Assembly (NCBI RefSeq): GCF_020906515.1
Contig: NC_085852.1
Span: 1,488,001-1,552,000 of the forward strand
Source: Vanrija pseudolonga
Lineage: Eukaryota > Basidiomycota > Tremellomycetes > Trichosporonales > Trichosporonaceae
Length of the DNA stretch: 64,000 nt
Direction of reading: 5' to 3'
Both the position numbers and the translations under genes were made by a program. Of this stretch, positions 23,042-33,718 are shown one piece after another. The notes beneath the pieces were generated by a model, which had not been told where the DNA came from, did not search any database, and saw nothing but the letters and a program-made list of their open reading frames with translations. Every line of letters starts with the position of its first letter. The stretch's first letter is position 1.

Positions 23042-23692
23042 TGTGACGGCGGTTGTGGGGCAGTAGTAGTTAGTGTGGGTGGTGCACTAGCCTCGTCGAG
23101 CGAAGACACGCCTCTTATTCAGTGCGTGATAGTGGGCTGGGTGGGCACTTGCCGCTCCATCTCCCGGTCTCGTCGGACGTCATGCAGTCATGGCGCACAG
23201 TGGGCGTGTCAATGACGACGCTGCACAGATACGGCTGATACGGCGGCCGCGGGAGCAGATTGGAGCGGCGGCCACTGCACGAATGACAGTTGGCGGTTCT
23301 TATACCCAGCTGATAATCAACACTGGCTGCTGGATCCCCTTATCCCGGTCATGCTCCGAGTCGCGTGGCTAGAATGCGAGCCCCGCGTCGTCGGGATTAC
23401 TCTCCCCAGATCCTCCGCGCTCCGCGTAGTCCGTTATATCCGTCTCTGACCTCGGCGTCGATGAGCGACGGCAGGGGCACCCGCTTACCTCGCCTTGAAG
23501 GCAGTCAGCGGCGCGCGCACAGGGCGGAAAGGGTCTTACGTAACGCTCATTCCCGACCGGCTGGGTTGGCGTGTTAGCCGAACAAACTAGGAGAGCTCCA
23601 GCCTGTAGCGTGGAGTCCGGCGACGTCTTTACATCTACAGCCTTGTTTAAACTTGCTCCTCCACCTCCCCCATCACATCCAAAACAAGCACA
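23042..23692. promoter_or_regulatory. Bidirectional promoter of uricase and 3-hydroxyacyl-CoA dehydrogenase
   Basis: This 651-base region between two divergent starts contains CTGATA (23235-23240), CTGATAA (23309-23315) and TTATC (23340-23344). These match GATA-factor cores, known to control nitrogen-source genes in fungi; function here is inferred. Confidence 0.5.
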
Positions 23693-24903
23693 ATGCTCGC
23701 CGCCGTCTCGCGTCCCCTCCTCGCCCGCTCCGCTCGCCCCGCCCTCGCGGCCGCCGGCGCCTCGCGCGTCCTCGCCCTCCACCGCCACCTCTCGTCGGAC
23801 GCCAAGGACGTCAAGACGGTCACCGTCTTCGGCGCGGGCCTCATGGGCGCCGGCATCGCCCAGGTCGGCGCCCAGGCCGGCTACAAGGTTGTGCTTTCGG
23901 ACGTGACGGACAAGGCTCTTGAGTGGGTACAGGGGAGAAGCAGCGCTGACGACGTGCAGCAACGGCCTCAACATCATCTCCAAGTCGCTTGCGCGCGTCG
24001 CCAAGAAGGCCTCGCCCGACGACATTGAGGGCTACACCAAGAACGTGCTCGCCAACATTACGGTCACGACTGACGCGTGAGTAGGAGGCGGTGGGTGGGG
24101 CAGCAGCGACTGACAAGTTTAGCGAGAAGGCCGTTGCCGACTCGGACCTCGTCGTCGAGGCCATCATCGAGAGCATCAAGATCAAGCGCGACCTCTTCGG
24201 CTTCCTCGACAAGAAGGCCAAGTGAGTGGTTGATGCCGCATGCAATGCGCCTCGCGCCCGCTAACCCACGCCCCCAGGCCCTCGGCCATCTTCGCCTCCA
24301 ACACGTCGTCGCTCTCCATCACCGAGATCGCCGACGCGACCTCCAAGGAGCGCCAGGCCAACTTTGCCGGTCTCCACTTCTTCAACCCCGTCCCCGCCAT
24401 GAAGCTCGTCGAGATCATCCGCACCGACGCCACCTCGCAGTCCACCTACGAGGCCCTCCGCGAGGTCACCATCAAGATGGGCAAGAAGCCCGTCACCTGC
24501 AAGGACACGCCCGGCTTCATTGTCAACCGTCTCCTCGTCCCCTACATGCTCGAGGCTATCCGCCTCGTCGAGCGTGGCGAGGCCACCCCCGAGGACGTTG
24601 ACACTGCCATGGAGCTCGGCGCCGGCTACCCCATGGGCCCCTTCAAGCTCCTCGACTTTGTCGGCCTCGACACCACCTCGTACATCTCGGACGGCTGGCA
24701 CAAGAACTCGGGCGAGACTGGCCTCCCCCCTACCCTTGTTGAGACCCCCGAGCTGTTGGCCAAGCTCGTCTCCGAGGGCCGCCTTGGCCGCAAGAACGGC
24801 AAGGGCTTCTACGACGTGAGTGGGGCGAGGGGCACGCGCAGCGTTGCCCCGAGCCGTTGACCTCTAGTGAGAGCTATGCTGACATCCCCAGTACTCCAAG
24901 TAA
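23693..24903 (+). CDS. Mitochondrial 3-hydroxyacyl-CoA dehydrogenase
   Basis: The N-terminus is a mitochondrial presequence rich in Arg, Ala and Ser, ending RHLSSDAK. It is followed by the NAD-binding fold [20 protein letters not shown]. Exons join at KAL(D)[34 protein letters not shown] and [37 protein letters not shown] holds the catalytic His, with the Glu partner in LVVEAI. The C-terminal domain shows [20 protein letters not shown] and [18 protein letters not shown]. The last exon encodes only YSK and the stop (24892-24903). Length is about 320 residues, as for short-chain HADH of mitochondrial beta-oxidation. Confidence 0.94.
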
Positions 24904-25436
24904 AGAGAGAAAGCTCGGTAGCATATGCAGCATGCAGTATTGTAGCTAGCTGGTGGAGTGGATGTGGTTGTGCCACTGACGTGGGGTTGGACGTCGATGA
25001 CCAGGCTTGACTCACCGCCGGATGCGGCGGCCCGGCTGCCGAAACAGACCTCCACGCCTCGCCGCTTGCGTGCTGGTGTCAAGCCACGACATCCCGACCA
25101 GTGCCATACGATGCATGCTAACCTCTCTCTACACGGCGATGGGTAACGAGGGGATAAGCGCGATTATCCACAGATGTAGGTAGTCTGGGAAGGAGACGGA
25201 GCGACGGGAGACGACGAGAATCAGAGGATGAACCACGGGGGGTGCCACGATGGACACAGAGTGAGTGCGATGGAGCGGACTAGTGACAGGGGGGTGACAG
25301 GGTGTTGTGGATATGGATGGAGGTGCTACAGTGATGCGGGATACTGATACAATACGCAAAGCCCAATGATGAATGAAGCGGGGACGGTAGCGCCTGGCCA
25401 AGCAGCCGGTGGTGTGACACAACAGCGCGGAGGCGA
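24904..25436. other. Convergent intergenic region
   Basis: This 533-base gap lies between the ends of two convergent genes. It is less GC-rich than coding sequence. No ORF, repeat or RNA gene could be supported. Confidence 0.5.
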
Positions 25437-26402
25437 CTACCCGAGACCCCAGTTGCCAGAGCCGCTCTTCTGCGCCTCGCGCGCCGCGTTGTGCGCGAGG
25501 AGCTTTGCGAGGCCCGACTTTTTAATCTTGCGCTTCTTGGCAGGCGGCGAGATGGGCAGCTGCCCAGCCGGGCTGGCACCGTTCGACGCTGGCGGCGGGA
25601 CGACCGGTGGCTTGGGATACGTCGGGGTGACGGGGTGCGACGTGGGGATGTGGGCCAGCGACGGGGTGCGCGTGAGCGGTGGTGCAGCTACAGCGGCGGC
25701 TAGTGCCGTTCCGTTGTTGTCCGGGGATGACGCTACTTGCTCGTCCGTGCGCTGGTCGTGCGAGTCGGGTGACTCATCCGCCGTCGAGGTCGCCGCCGGC
25801 ACCGTCACCTCTGCCGCGAGGGCCGATGCGCGACGCGTGCGCGCGACCGTCCGCGCCGGCGCGAACGGGGGCGGCGTGGGGGTCGGGCGCCGAAACTTCT
25901 CTCCACAGGCGGTACAGCGCGGGTTCTTGCGCCTGCGCTGCGGGGCCAGCGCGGGCGGGGTGGCCGGCGGCGCCGGCGCGCGCGCAAGCGCAGCAAGCGT
26001 GACGTGGAGCTCGTGCTCAAACTCGTCTTTTGGCTCGGCGTCAAACTCGGCCTCGAAGGCCGCCGCTGCGCGCCGCTTCTTGCTGCGCCCCTTTGGCGTG
26101 TTGGCGCCTGAGTAAGCCTCTGCTCCGCCCTGCCCCTCGCGCAGCGCGCCGCACCGCCCACACCACAGGCTCCATGCCAGCCCGATAGAGGGCAGGCTCG
26201 ACAGCAGGCGGAGACGCGCCTCGCACAGGTAGTTTACTGCCGGGAGCGGCGTGGCCAGCAGCGCGCAGTCGAGCGTCGGGGGCACGACACCGTTCGAGTC
26301 GCCGCCGGTGGCAAACGCCATCATTGCCGAGGGGCACGCGGCTGGCGCGTGCGGCGCGAGGTCAAAGGTGAAGGTGGCCGTTACCTGGCTGACCATCGCC
26401 AT
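25437..26402 (-). CDS. Snm1/Rpr2/Rpp21-like zinc-ribbon protein (possible RNase MRP/P subunit)
   Basis: A single exon encodes 321 residues. The visible pattern is an N-terminal helical segment (VNYLCEARLRLLSSLPS), a first CxxC pair (WCGRCGALREG), a basic stretch (KGRSKKRRAAAA) and a second pair in RRRKNPRCTACGEKFRRP. A disordered Pro/Ala/Ser tail ends in a basic cluster (SPPAKKRKIKKSGLAKLLAH) resembling a nuclear signal. Two CxxC pairs split by a basic linker after a helical part is the layout of Snm1 and Rpp21/Rpr2, which bind the RNA of RNase MRP or P. This rests on motif order only. Another ATG two codons downstream could be the start. Confidence 0.6.
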   Translation of the reverse strand: MAMVSQVTATFTFDLAPHAPAACPSAMMAFATGGDSNGVVPPTLDCALLATPLPAVNYLCEARLRLLSSLPSIGLAWSLWCGRCGALREGQGGAEAYSGANTPKGRSKKRRAAAAFEAEFDAEPKDEFEHELHVTLAALARAPAPPATPPALAPQRRRKNPRCTACGEKFRRPTPTPPPFAPARTVARTRRASALAAEVTVPAATSTADESPDSHDQRTDEQVASSPDNNGTALAAAVAAPPLTRTPSLAHIPTSHPVTPTYPKPPVVPPPASNGASPAGQLPISPPAKKRKIKKSGLAKLLAHNAAREAQKSGSGNWGLG

Positions 26403-26798
26403 CTTGACGACAAAGCCGACACCGACTTTGGCTAGTCGGATGGGGCCCGTGGGGGGGTATGGGGAGGGGGAGAGGGAGAGACCCGGGTGGTGGATGAGGT
26501 GGAGGGAGGAAGGGGAGGGGAGGGATGTGTGAACAGGCTAGCGATCACGACACGGCACACTGCACCCAGGGGCGGGCGGTGGCGAAAAGTGGCCGGGGAG
26601 GCAAGATGGGGGGAGGGTTTAAATAGATGAGTCAAGTGCACGTGTCTGACACGTGAAATCGATATTTGCGCCAAGGCCCCCTTGAGCGGTGCTGCGCGCT
26701 GTGCTGCTCGCGCGCTCACTTTCGTCGTCGCGTCGTTCGATTTCAGCAACGACAAGCAAACACAATCTCCATCGACGCCTCGCAACATCTAGCTCATC
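26403..26798. promoter_or_regulatory. Bidirectional promoter with two CACGTG boxes
   Basis: This 396-base region lies between divergent starts of the Snm1-like gene and SFT2. CACGTG occurs at 26639-26644 and again within ACACGTGA at 26649-26656. Such E-boxes bind bHLH factors of the Cbf1 class in fungi. Confidence 0.55.
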
Positions 26799-27585
26799 AT
26801 GCCGCAAGGGTGGTTCAGTGGGTAGCGTGTTCGCCCCATACCCATGCTCACACGCAGACCTTGACAACCAGAACGAGGAGAGCATCTTCAACAATGTGGG
26901 TTTGGGCTATCTCCGCCGGAACCAAGCTGACACGGCGCAGGAGAAGCCCCAGTTCGACCTCGGCCTGACGCGCATGCAGCGGCTGTATGCGTTTGCTGGA
27001 TGTGGGTATCCCGGCTGTACTTGTGCTCACTCGCGCAGGCTACGGTGCAGGCTTCCTCATCTCGCTGCTGGGCGGCATCTTCCTCGTCATCGGCTTGGCG
27101 GGTGCATTTGCAGGTGAGCGGTGGCGATGGCAGCCTCAGCTACCTCTATCGCCGGCTGACACCCCAGTGCTGTTCGGTATCGGCGCGATTGTCTCTGTGG
27201 TCGGAACCGGCTTCCTCATGTATGTGACGACGCAATGGCCTCCTGCGCTGGGCTGGTCGCTGCTAGCTTGCGCCGCACGCCACCCACTGACCTCCACGCA
27301 GCGGTTTTGGCCGCCAGCTCAAGCTCATGTTCAAGCCCGTGCGAATCGTCGCTACGATAGTCATGTTCGCCGCCATTGGCATGTGCTTTGTCGCTGCGTT
27401 CGTCATGCGCCCGGCGTTCCTGTGCATCATCTTCGTCATCATCGAGTACCTCGCCATGGCATGGTACTCGCTGTCCTATATCCCATATGCGCGTTCGGTA
27501 AGTGGGGCGGCTAGCGTCAAACTGTGCGGGCATCGCTGACCCGTCCCCACAGGCAGTCAAGAACCTCGTCTCGAGTGCCGTGTAG
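26799..27585 (+). CDS. SFT2: Sft2-like vesicle transport membrane protein
   Basis: Six short exons start MPQGWFS-DLDNQNEESIFNN, then EKPQFDLGLTRMQRLYAFAGC, YGAGFLISLLGGIFLVIGLA, VLFGIGAIVSVVGTGFL and GFGRQLKLMFKPVRIVATIV. They finish with IEYLAMAWYSLSYIPYARS-AVKNLVSSAV. Four membrane helices and the motif WYSLSYIPYAR, the hallmark of Sft2, are present. Length is about 190 residues. Sft2 acts in endosome-to-Golgi membrane fusion. Start at 26799 gives a short cytosolic N-terminus, as in the family. Confidence 0.9.
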
Positions 27586-27960
27586 AGAGAGCTATGTATG
27601 ATGTGTACTACGGCGGTGGGCAGTAGCGGTGCCGTTTGTCGCCCACCCTCTGCGCCACTGTCAACAATCTCGTCGTCAAGCGGCGGTCATAAAGTCACTA
27701 ACCGTGGAGTCGCACGCTGGCGACCTAACTTTTTTTGAACCATGACGCGTTGTTGCATAGCATCAGTTGCTGCTCGGTGTGGCAGCGTGGTACAAAGCCG
27801 ACACAGCATCAGTTTCAGGGCGGCGCGAAGGCTTGGCACGGCGTCCACTCGAGTCTCGTGACGTTGAAATCGGGCAACTTGGACACCGCGTTCGCGCTAT
27901 AAATCAGGTTGGTCCTCTTGGCTCCAGCCGCCACCTCCATTCTTGTTCACTTTACCAAGC
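27586..27960. other. Intergenic region
   Basis: This 375-base spacer in tandem orientation includes a T7 run near 27730 and an AT-poor leader before the next start. No gene was recognised. Confidence 0.5.
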
Positions 27961-28673
27961 ATGCCCGCATCCGAAAAGGCCATCGCGCGTACGTTGTCGC
28001 CGCTCGCTGCCGCTGTCACTGACGCTGACTCCCCTAGTCGCCCTCCACGACAGGCAGTACTTCTCCGACGAGCCGTCGAGCTACCGCCCCGCGCGGCTCT
28101 CGCGCCGCGACAGGCTCCACGGCTTCTGGTGGTGTGAGTGGCTTGCACTGCAACAGCCAAGCTGACCCCGCAGTGTGGGGCGGATCCGCCTCGCTGGCCT
28201 TCATCAGCGCCATGCTCGCGTGCATGGCCGGCGTGCACAAGGAAAATGCGGAGGGGTACGAGCGCATGGTGGGCATGGCGCTGTGGCTCAGTGAGTTGCG
28301 GCGAAGCGGCGCCGAGCACAGCTAACCCACCCCAGCATGCCCCGTCGCCCTCGGGCCGATCTGCTTCGTCGTATCCACGGGCTTCACGTGCGCCTTCCGC
28401 CGCCAGTTCTTCCGCCTCGCGCGGCCGCGCCACCTCGTCCCCCTCCTCGCCACCTGTGCCACCTATGCCCTGTGTATCTGGTTCATCACGTACGCCGAGG
28501 ACTGGTCGTTCGGCCTCAACAAGCGCGACCATCTGAGCTTCCTGTACGTCATTCTCTGGGCGGCCTTCTACGCCAGCCAGCTGTGGTACAATGCGTCGTT
28601 TGCGACCCCGCTCAAGTCCCTCTTCGGCCGCGGATACGAGACGGTCGGGATGATCGATCTGGACAAAGTGTGA
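27961..28673 (+). CDS. Unknown membrane protein, three to four helices
   Basis: Four exons: MPASEKAIA, then LHDRQYFSDEPSSYRPARLS through RLHGFWW, then VWGGSASLAFISAMLACMAG through MVGMALWL, then a long last exon TCPVALGPICFVVSTGFTCA to GYETVGMIDLDKV. The last exon uses the frame that avoids the spurious ATG at 28337. Hydrophobic segments are visible near SLAFISAMLACMAG, VALGPICFVVSTG, LLATCATYALCIWFI and FLYVILWAAFYASQLWY. The protein has about 190 residues and no signal peptide. I do not recognise the family. Clean splicing and membrane pattern argue that it is real. Confidence 0.7.
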
Positions 28674-28793
28674 GGGGCACGGCCTTGCCGCGGGCGGCGA
28701 GCCTCCTCATCCTCGACAACAACTACCGCGCGCTTCTATATAATCGCCTCGCTTACAGCCAAATAATCCGTAGCAACCTATAATCGTAATGTA

Positions 28794-29980
28794 ATGATAG
28801 CCACCGCCGACTTCTCCTCCGGCTCCCAAACGGCGGAGGTGTGTCCGAGGGAAAGGGAAAAGGAAGACGCGGGAGAAACAGAGAATGAGGTTGTCGCCTG
28901 TTCCTCAGTCATCTCCCTGCCACCCGATCTGATCAGCAACGTTCTTCCCTCCTTCACTCTCTCACTCATTCACGACACAAAGCCCGCCACAACCCGCCTT
29001 GACACGCCACAGATCTTCACCCACTTCCGTGCAGCAGCGTCAGGGGACATCTTCCTGTCGCCACTGCGGGCTGCGGTGAGACAGCGTGCCCGAGAATGTA
29101 GGTTGCTTCTTCTGTCGCTCACAGAGCCTAACCTGCACAGAGCGTCACCTAGGTACTCAACGCCGCGTGTCTCAGCCTCCTCTCTGTCGAGGTGGAAGTG
29201 CAGCTCACAGGGATAGGGTCGCCGGTTAGCTTCCTGCACAACCAGAAGGTAGCTGACACCGCAGTCCTCTCGCGCAATTGCGGCTAGGGGCGATGACGAA
29301 CGTCGCTGAGGGGCACGGGTGGAAAAGGTAGCTGCGTAGAGGATCCAGAAAGCTGACTTCAGACACGGACACGGATGGCCCTGACACTGACAAAGGGTAC
29401 TCGCCCACCGTTCCCTGGTCCGAGGTCAGCAAACTGAGCCTCACGAACGAGCACGGGCACGCCACGTCAGTTAACCAACTCCTTATGCTGGTCTAACTGC
29501 CCAGAGAACACCGAGTGCTCAGCATCGCTACCTTCCTCGACCTCATCAAAGCGGAGGCGCTCGAGCTCCTCGTGTTTCTTGACATGTGGGTGGTGTGGGG
29601 GACGTGGCTACGATCACCACTCACCCCTCAGAAAGGAGAAGGAGGCCATAGAGTAGGCGTACGAGGTGCTCAAGGGCAGCACCATTGCGCAAGAAGTTCC
29701 CGCCACAGGTGCGTCAGTTTTGGAAACTCCGACGTTAGCAAGCTGACGCCGCAGAATCGTGCACATTCAAGCTGTAGCTCGACTACGTTCCCACCTCCGC
29801 CACACTGGAAGCCCGAGCCGCCTTCACCTCCTCTATTGACCCTGCGTCTTGGAACACGCGTGATTCGCGAGTGCGGCGACGGCCTTCGCGGCCAGCGCAA
29901 TGCTCTGACACCGTGTCCGACGCGCGTCCGACGCCTGCTGGGCGGCATTGGTGAGGTGAAGTTGTAAACCCTCAGTTCGG
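28794..29980 (+). pseudogene. Decayed multi-exon gene of unknown family
   Basis: Protein-like segments separated by intron-like pieces (CTGAC or CTAAC branch plus CAG) run along the plus strand. Segments include an open 140-codon start from 28794 (VISLPPDLISNVLPSFTLSL, LDTPQIFTHFRAAASGDIFL), then VLNAACLSLLSVEVEVQLTG, GYSPTVPWSEVSKLSLTNEH, LSIATFLDLIKAEALELLVF and AYEVLKGSTIAQEVPATE. In-frame stops interrupt at least three of them: a TAG just before VLNAACL (near 29153), a TAG between KEKEAIE and AYEVLKG (near 29655), and a TAG after CTFKL (near 29777). This looks like an ordinary host gene that has lost function, not a transposon. I do not recognise the family. An unusual spliced gene avoiding those stops cannot be excluded. 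Confidence 0.45.
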
Positions 29981-30038
29981 CGCTGTGGGTGAGTTTTCGG
30001 CTCGGAGATGGGCTACAATGTCGTTGACATCTCCGGCG

Positions 30039-30410
30039 CTAGTGTCCCGATTCATCCGGAGGGGGTGGGTATCGTGGCGTCGCGCATAAGATGTGGCTGC
30101 GTGTCGGAACAGGCTGGTGACAGTCTGTGACTCCCGGAGAGCTTAATATAGCATTGATAGAACATGATGTCAAGTTGAGAACATGGAGATCAACCCCTGG
30201 CACTGTTTGATTCCTCCGGCCATGACAGGGTCGCGAGGTGGCGCCGCCGGCCAGTGTCATGTCCGCCTTCCCGATAGCGATCGCGCCGACTCCCGGGAGC
30301 CGCTCCGACTCCCACAGGTTGGTAGATACGGCATTGCTCCACTCCACACCACCTGCAGCCAGCGTCATAGTGACGTCTCGTAGTAGTATCCCAGCGTCGT
30401 GTAGATGCAT
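30039..30410 (-). pseudogene. Possible protein relic
   Basis: On the minus strand a stretch reads DAGILLRDVTMTLAAGGVEW, SNAVSTNLWESERLPGVGAI and AIGKADMTLAGG. It then passes into less protein-like sequence. Composition looks coding over about 70 codons, but no upstream exon, clear start or family was found. It may be a gene fragment or chance. Confidence 0.25.
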
Positions 30411-30760
30411 CGTGGGTGGTCATACCGTTAAGAGCCAGGGTCCTACTCTAAAAGGGGGTGGTACAACAGCTAGCTCAAAGTCGGCGGGGCGGCGGGAGGT
30501 GTTGTCGCGCTCAACTGAATGACGCAAGCAACACTTCGACCGCGACGCGCGGCGGACCAAGCAGGCCATCGAAAGGGGTGTAGGAGGCAGTGTCCGTGCT
30601 GGCGCTCGTGGTAATTATGCTATGCGTGCGTGTCTATAAGCCCTCTGGGCGTGGGGGGGTGGCATGGGCGTATCGACGCCGTCCTTAGTGTCCGAGAGAG
30701 AAAGCAAGAAGTCCAAAACCAAAAAAGACAAGACGAAACGAAGCGAACGCAAAAAAGCGC

Positions 30761-31695
30761 TTACCAGCACTTCTTGGAGATGGTGGTCGTGTACCATCCG
30801 GGGCAGATGGTGGTGGTGGCGACAGGCATCTTGGTGATAGTCGAGGGAGGGCCCTGGACGACCTGCGTCTTGGTAGCGGTGCGGGTCTGGACGACGGTAG
30901 TGGCGGTGGGGACGACGACCCACTTGGTCTGGGAGCAGATGGTGGTCGTGGCGTACTTAGTCTGGGCGCAGCCCGTGGTGGTCTTGGTGGTCCAGTCGGT
31001 GACGCACGTCGTGGTGGGGGTGCACGACGGCTGGGGGTTGACGGGGGGGTAGCCCCAACGCTTCTCCTCGCCGCCCTGCGCGGCGGGGGGGAGGCCCAGA
31101 CGGAAGCGGTCGCCGTTGGTGAGCTGGGCGAGGTCGGTGGGCTCGGGCCACGAGCCGTCGTCGCGCTTCCAGCCGTTGGTGCAGCACGTGCGGGTGACAG
31201 TGCCGAGCCACTTGGTCGTCGTGGCCGTGGGGCGGAGAGTGAGGGTGACGCAGTTCTGCTGGGTCGAGGTCTGGGCAAGTTAGCAGCTGCGAGCGGAGCG
31301 AGCAGGACGGGGTGTTGTGGCGGGTGGTGAATGCGCCACTTGGCGACGGCACCAAGTGGCGCCACGCAACGCTTGCCTCCACAACCGCCTCTGTACTCAC
31401 CACAGTCAGCCAGTTGGTCGAGTAGTAGTAGTTGGTGCACGTCGACGTCGTGGTGGCGTAGCAGGGCTGGCACACGGAGCGGGTGACGGTGACGGGGGGA
31501 GGGGTGATGGTGGTCCACCTAGGGAAGGGGTTTGTTAGCGGGGCTCTCGGGTGGTGGCAGGTCTGCCGCTCGCAACACTCACTTGGTACCACCGACAGTC
31601 TGCGTCTTGGTGCCGCACACGGGGACGGGCTTGGGGAAGGTAGCGATCGCGGGCACGGCGGCGAGGAGCGCGAGGGCAACGTTGGAGAAGAGCAT
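30761..31695 (-). CDS. Secreted Thr/Cys-rich protein of unknown function
   Basis: The start MLFSNVALALLAAVPAIATF is a signal peptide, followed by PKPVPVCGTKTQTVGGTK. Exon 2 gives WTTITPPPVTVTRSVCQPCY and TSTCTNYYYSTNWLTV. Exon 3 gives TSTQQNCVTLTLRPTATTTK, RTCCTNGWKRDDGSWPEP, then many TTT-C-x-TKW units and an end at STISKKCW. Over a dozen Cys and very many Thr suggest a disulfide-bonded, O-mannosylated wall or secreted protein. The stop TAA overlaps a consensus donor (CTGGTAAGC), so an additional 3' exon is possible. It sits alone between two gene-poor stretches. Confidence 0.7.
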
Positions 31696-33718
31696 GGCGG
31701 TGAGGGGTTTGGGGGTGGGGTGGGAGGGGGAAAGGAGAGTGGGTAGGGAGTCGTTGGCGGCGAGAGGAGCGCAAGTTCGTCGGCCGGAGAAGATGAAGCT
31801 TGGGGGGATGAGGTGGGCGAGATGGTACCTCGGTCTCGTTCTTAACTGTACCCAGTGAGAACGTTCTTGATCCCATGGATCGCATCGGCGCTGGGTCACA
31901 GGCAGGCATGACATCCTCTTTGCTCGCTCGCTCGCTCGCGATTTCCCTCGCCGCGGCCCCTCGCTGCTGCCCTCACTGCCCTGGTCAGACAGACGGGACG
32001 GACCCTTGCGCCTGTAGGTACACAGCGTGTGCTGCTGTCACGTTACGCGGCAGCGCACTCACCGGCACGTATGCAGCTCACCGAATGTTCCGGCCGCTGA
32101 AGCATCGTCTGCGGCTGTTGCAGGTGGGTGCAGGCAGACCAGCACGCGACCTTCAGGGGAGGGTTTACCCGCGCCCACAGACGTACTCTTACGCTCGTGC
32201 TGCGCACTCGCTCGAGCTTCCGGCTCGCTGGGCTGGAGGACTACGCGCGCACAGCTGAAACTTTGCGCCACGAGCCAGCGGCCGCCGCTGCTGCGTGCCG
32301 CTCCACCCACCAAACTGCCCGCGCGGGACGGCTCCTTTAGAATCTCGGCATGATGCGCGGTTCGCCGACCCTGGTCAGGCAATGTGACTAGTGGTGGGCA
32401 CCGTGGGCTCTGTCCGGGGCAAAAAGCATGCTTTGGCCCCTGGGGCCTGGGCGACCCGACCCAGCCCAGCGCGCGCCAGAGTGAAGCAGTCGCCGCACAG
32501 CGTCGCAGATCAAGCCACGGGGTACTGCAGGGAGAGGTACTGCGTCAAACCTGGATCCATGGCTCTGGTGCACTGCGCTGCGCACGCGTCCCAGTCTGGT
32601 AAGTAATCGATACGACGCGGCGCACGCACGCACGCACGCAGGCGGCAGTCACCAACAGCAGTGGGAACATGGCTGCTAATGAACCTCGCCTTCGTCATGA
32701 GAAGCACGCAGCCCGCACCTGCTGCACACGCCGTCGACCGAGCCCGTGCTGGGAATGATGGATCGGCAGCCCACAGCAAGCCAGCGACCCGACGGCTCTC
32801 TCGGACACTTTGCACAAGAAAATCTTTCCCCCCCACCGCCGTCAACGTCCCGTCCATTGCGCCGTCTAACGGCTGCTCTTACGAACATGCACCCACTAGT
32901 CTGGCTCGCTGACGAGAACGCACCCAGGGCGCTTGTTGGGTGCTGTTCCAGATTCGCTGGCGCTGCCAAGAGGCCTTTAGCGGCCGTTGAGCCCACCCTC
33001 CCCGGCGCCTCGGTTCAAGGTACATTGGCCGCGCGCTGTGCCGCGCTGACGTTACCCACTTTGGACCGTCCCGCTTCTTGGCATTTGGGGGTTCGGTGGT
33101 TTGGTGGCCGCCGCTGTCAACATTCGCCGTCCGTGTCGTCACTTCGGGCCGGCGCAGTCGTGCTTCCTTGTTTGCGAGCATGCTGTTTTGCCCGACTTGC
33201 AAGGCCTACCCATGCACTCATGGCCGTCCATTGCTCATAGGCCTGTTCGCGCCCCTCGGTGGCAGTTTTGTATGCCCCAATCCAACGGCACAAGGCTGCG
33301 CTTCCCCCACCTTCTCGGAGGAATGCACGTCGAGCATCACAGCATCGTCGTCCGCAGACTCTGTGGAAACTGCGACTAGAGCTCGTTTTAGCATGCCCAG
33401 TTTCTTCGCCTCGCCGAACAACGTACAGCAGCACTTTCGCACTCTGCAGAGCCGTGGTACCAGGCCAACTCTGCCCAACACCACCGACTGCCAGCCCGTT
33501 AACGTCGTGGTCTGCGCCACGGTCGGTGCCTGACGGCCCGCGACTGCGACTCCAAACCTTCTTCCCACATTCTCCATCCACAGCACATTGTAAATTACAT
33601 TGGGCAGGACTCTGCGCCTCTGCGCGCACAGCCAGGCAGGCACATAGGCACACATGCAATATGGTTGGGTTTTCGCTAGACAGTGATTGGGTGCCCGACA
33701 AAAGCGCGCGCGCGTGGT
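31696..33718. other. Two-kilobase gene-poor region
   Basis: Only overlapping chance ORFs are seen, none with splice structure or a known domain. A CGCACGCACGCA simple repeat lies near 32620-32640 and a GCTCGCTCGCTC run near 31923. The first 200 bases hold the 5' leader of the secreted-protein gene and the last part the 3' region of the NAD kinase gene. Confidence 0.5.

Noticed and set aside
28337-28783. 148-codon ORF MPRRPRADLLRRIHG
   Set aside because: It overlaps the last exon of the membrane protein, whose frame gives hydrophobic helices and a proper splice join.
31915-33700. Several 100-200 codon ORFs on both strands
   Set aside because: They overlap each other and lack introns, known motifs and a consistent codon pattern.
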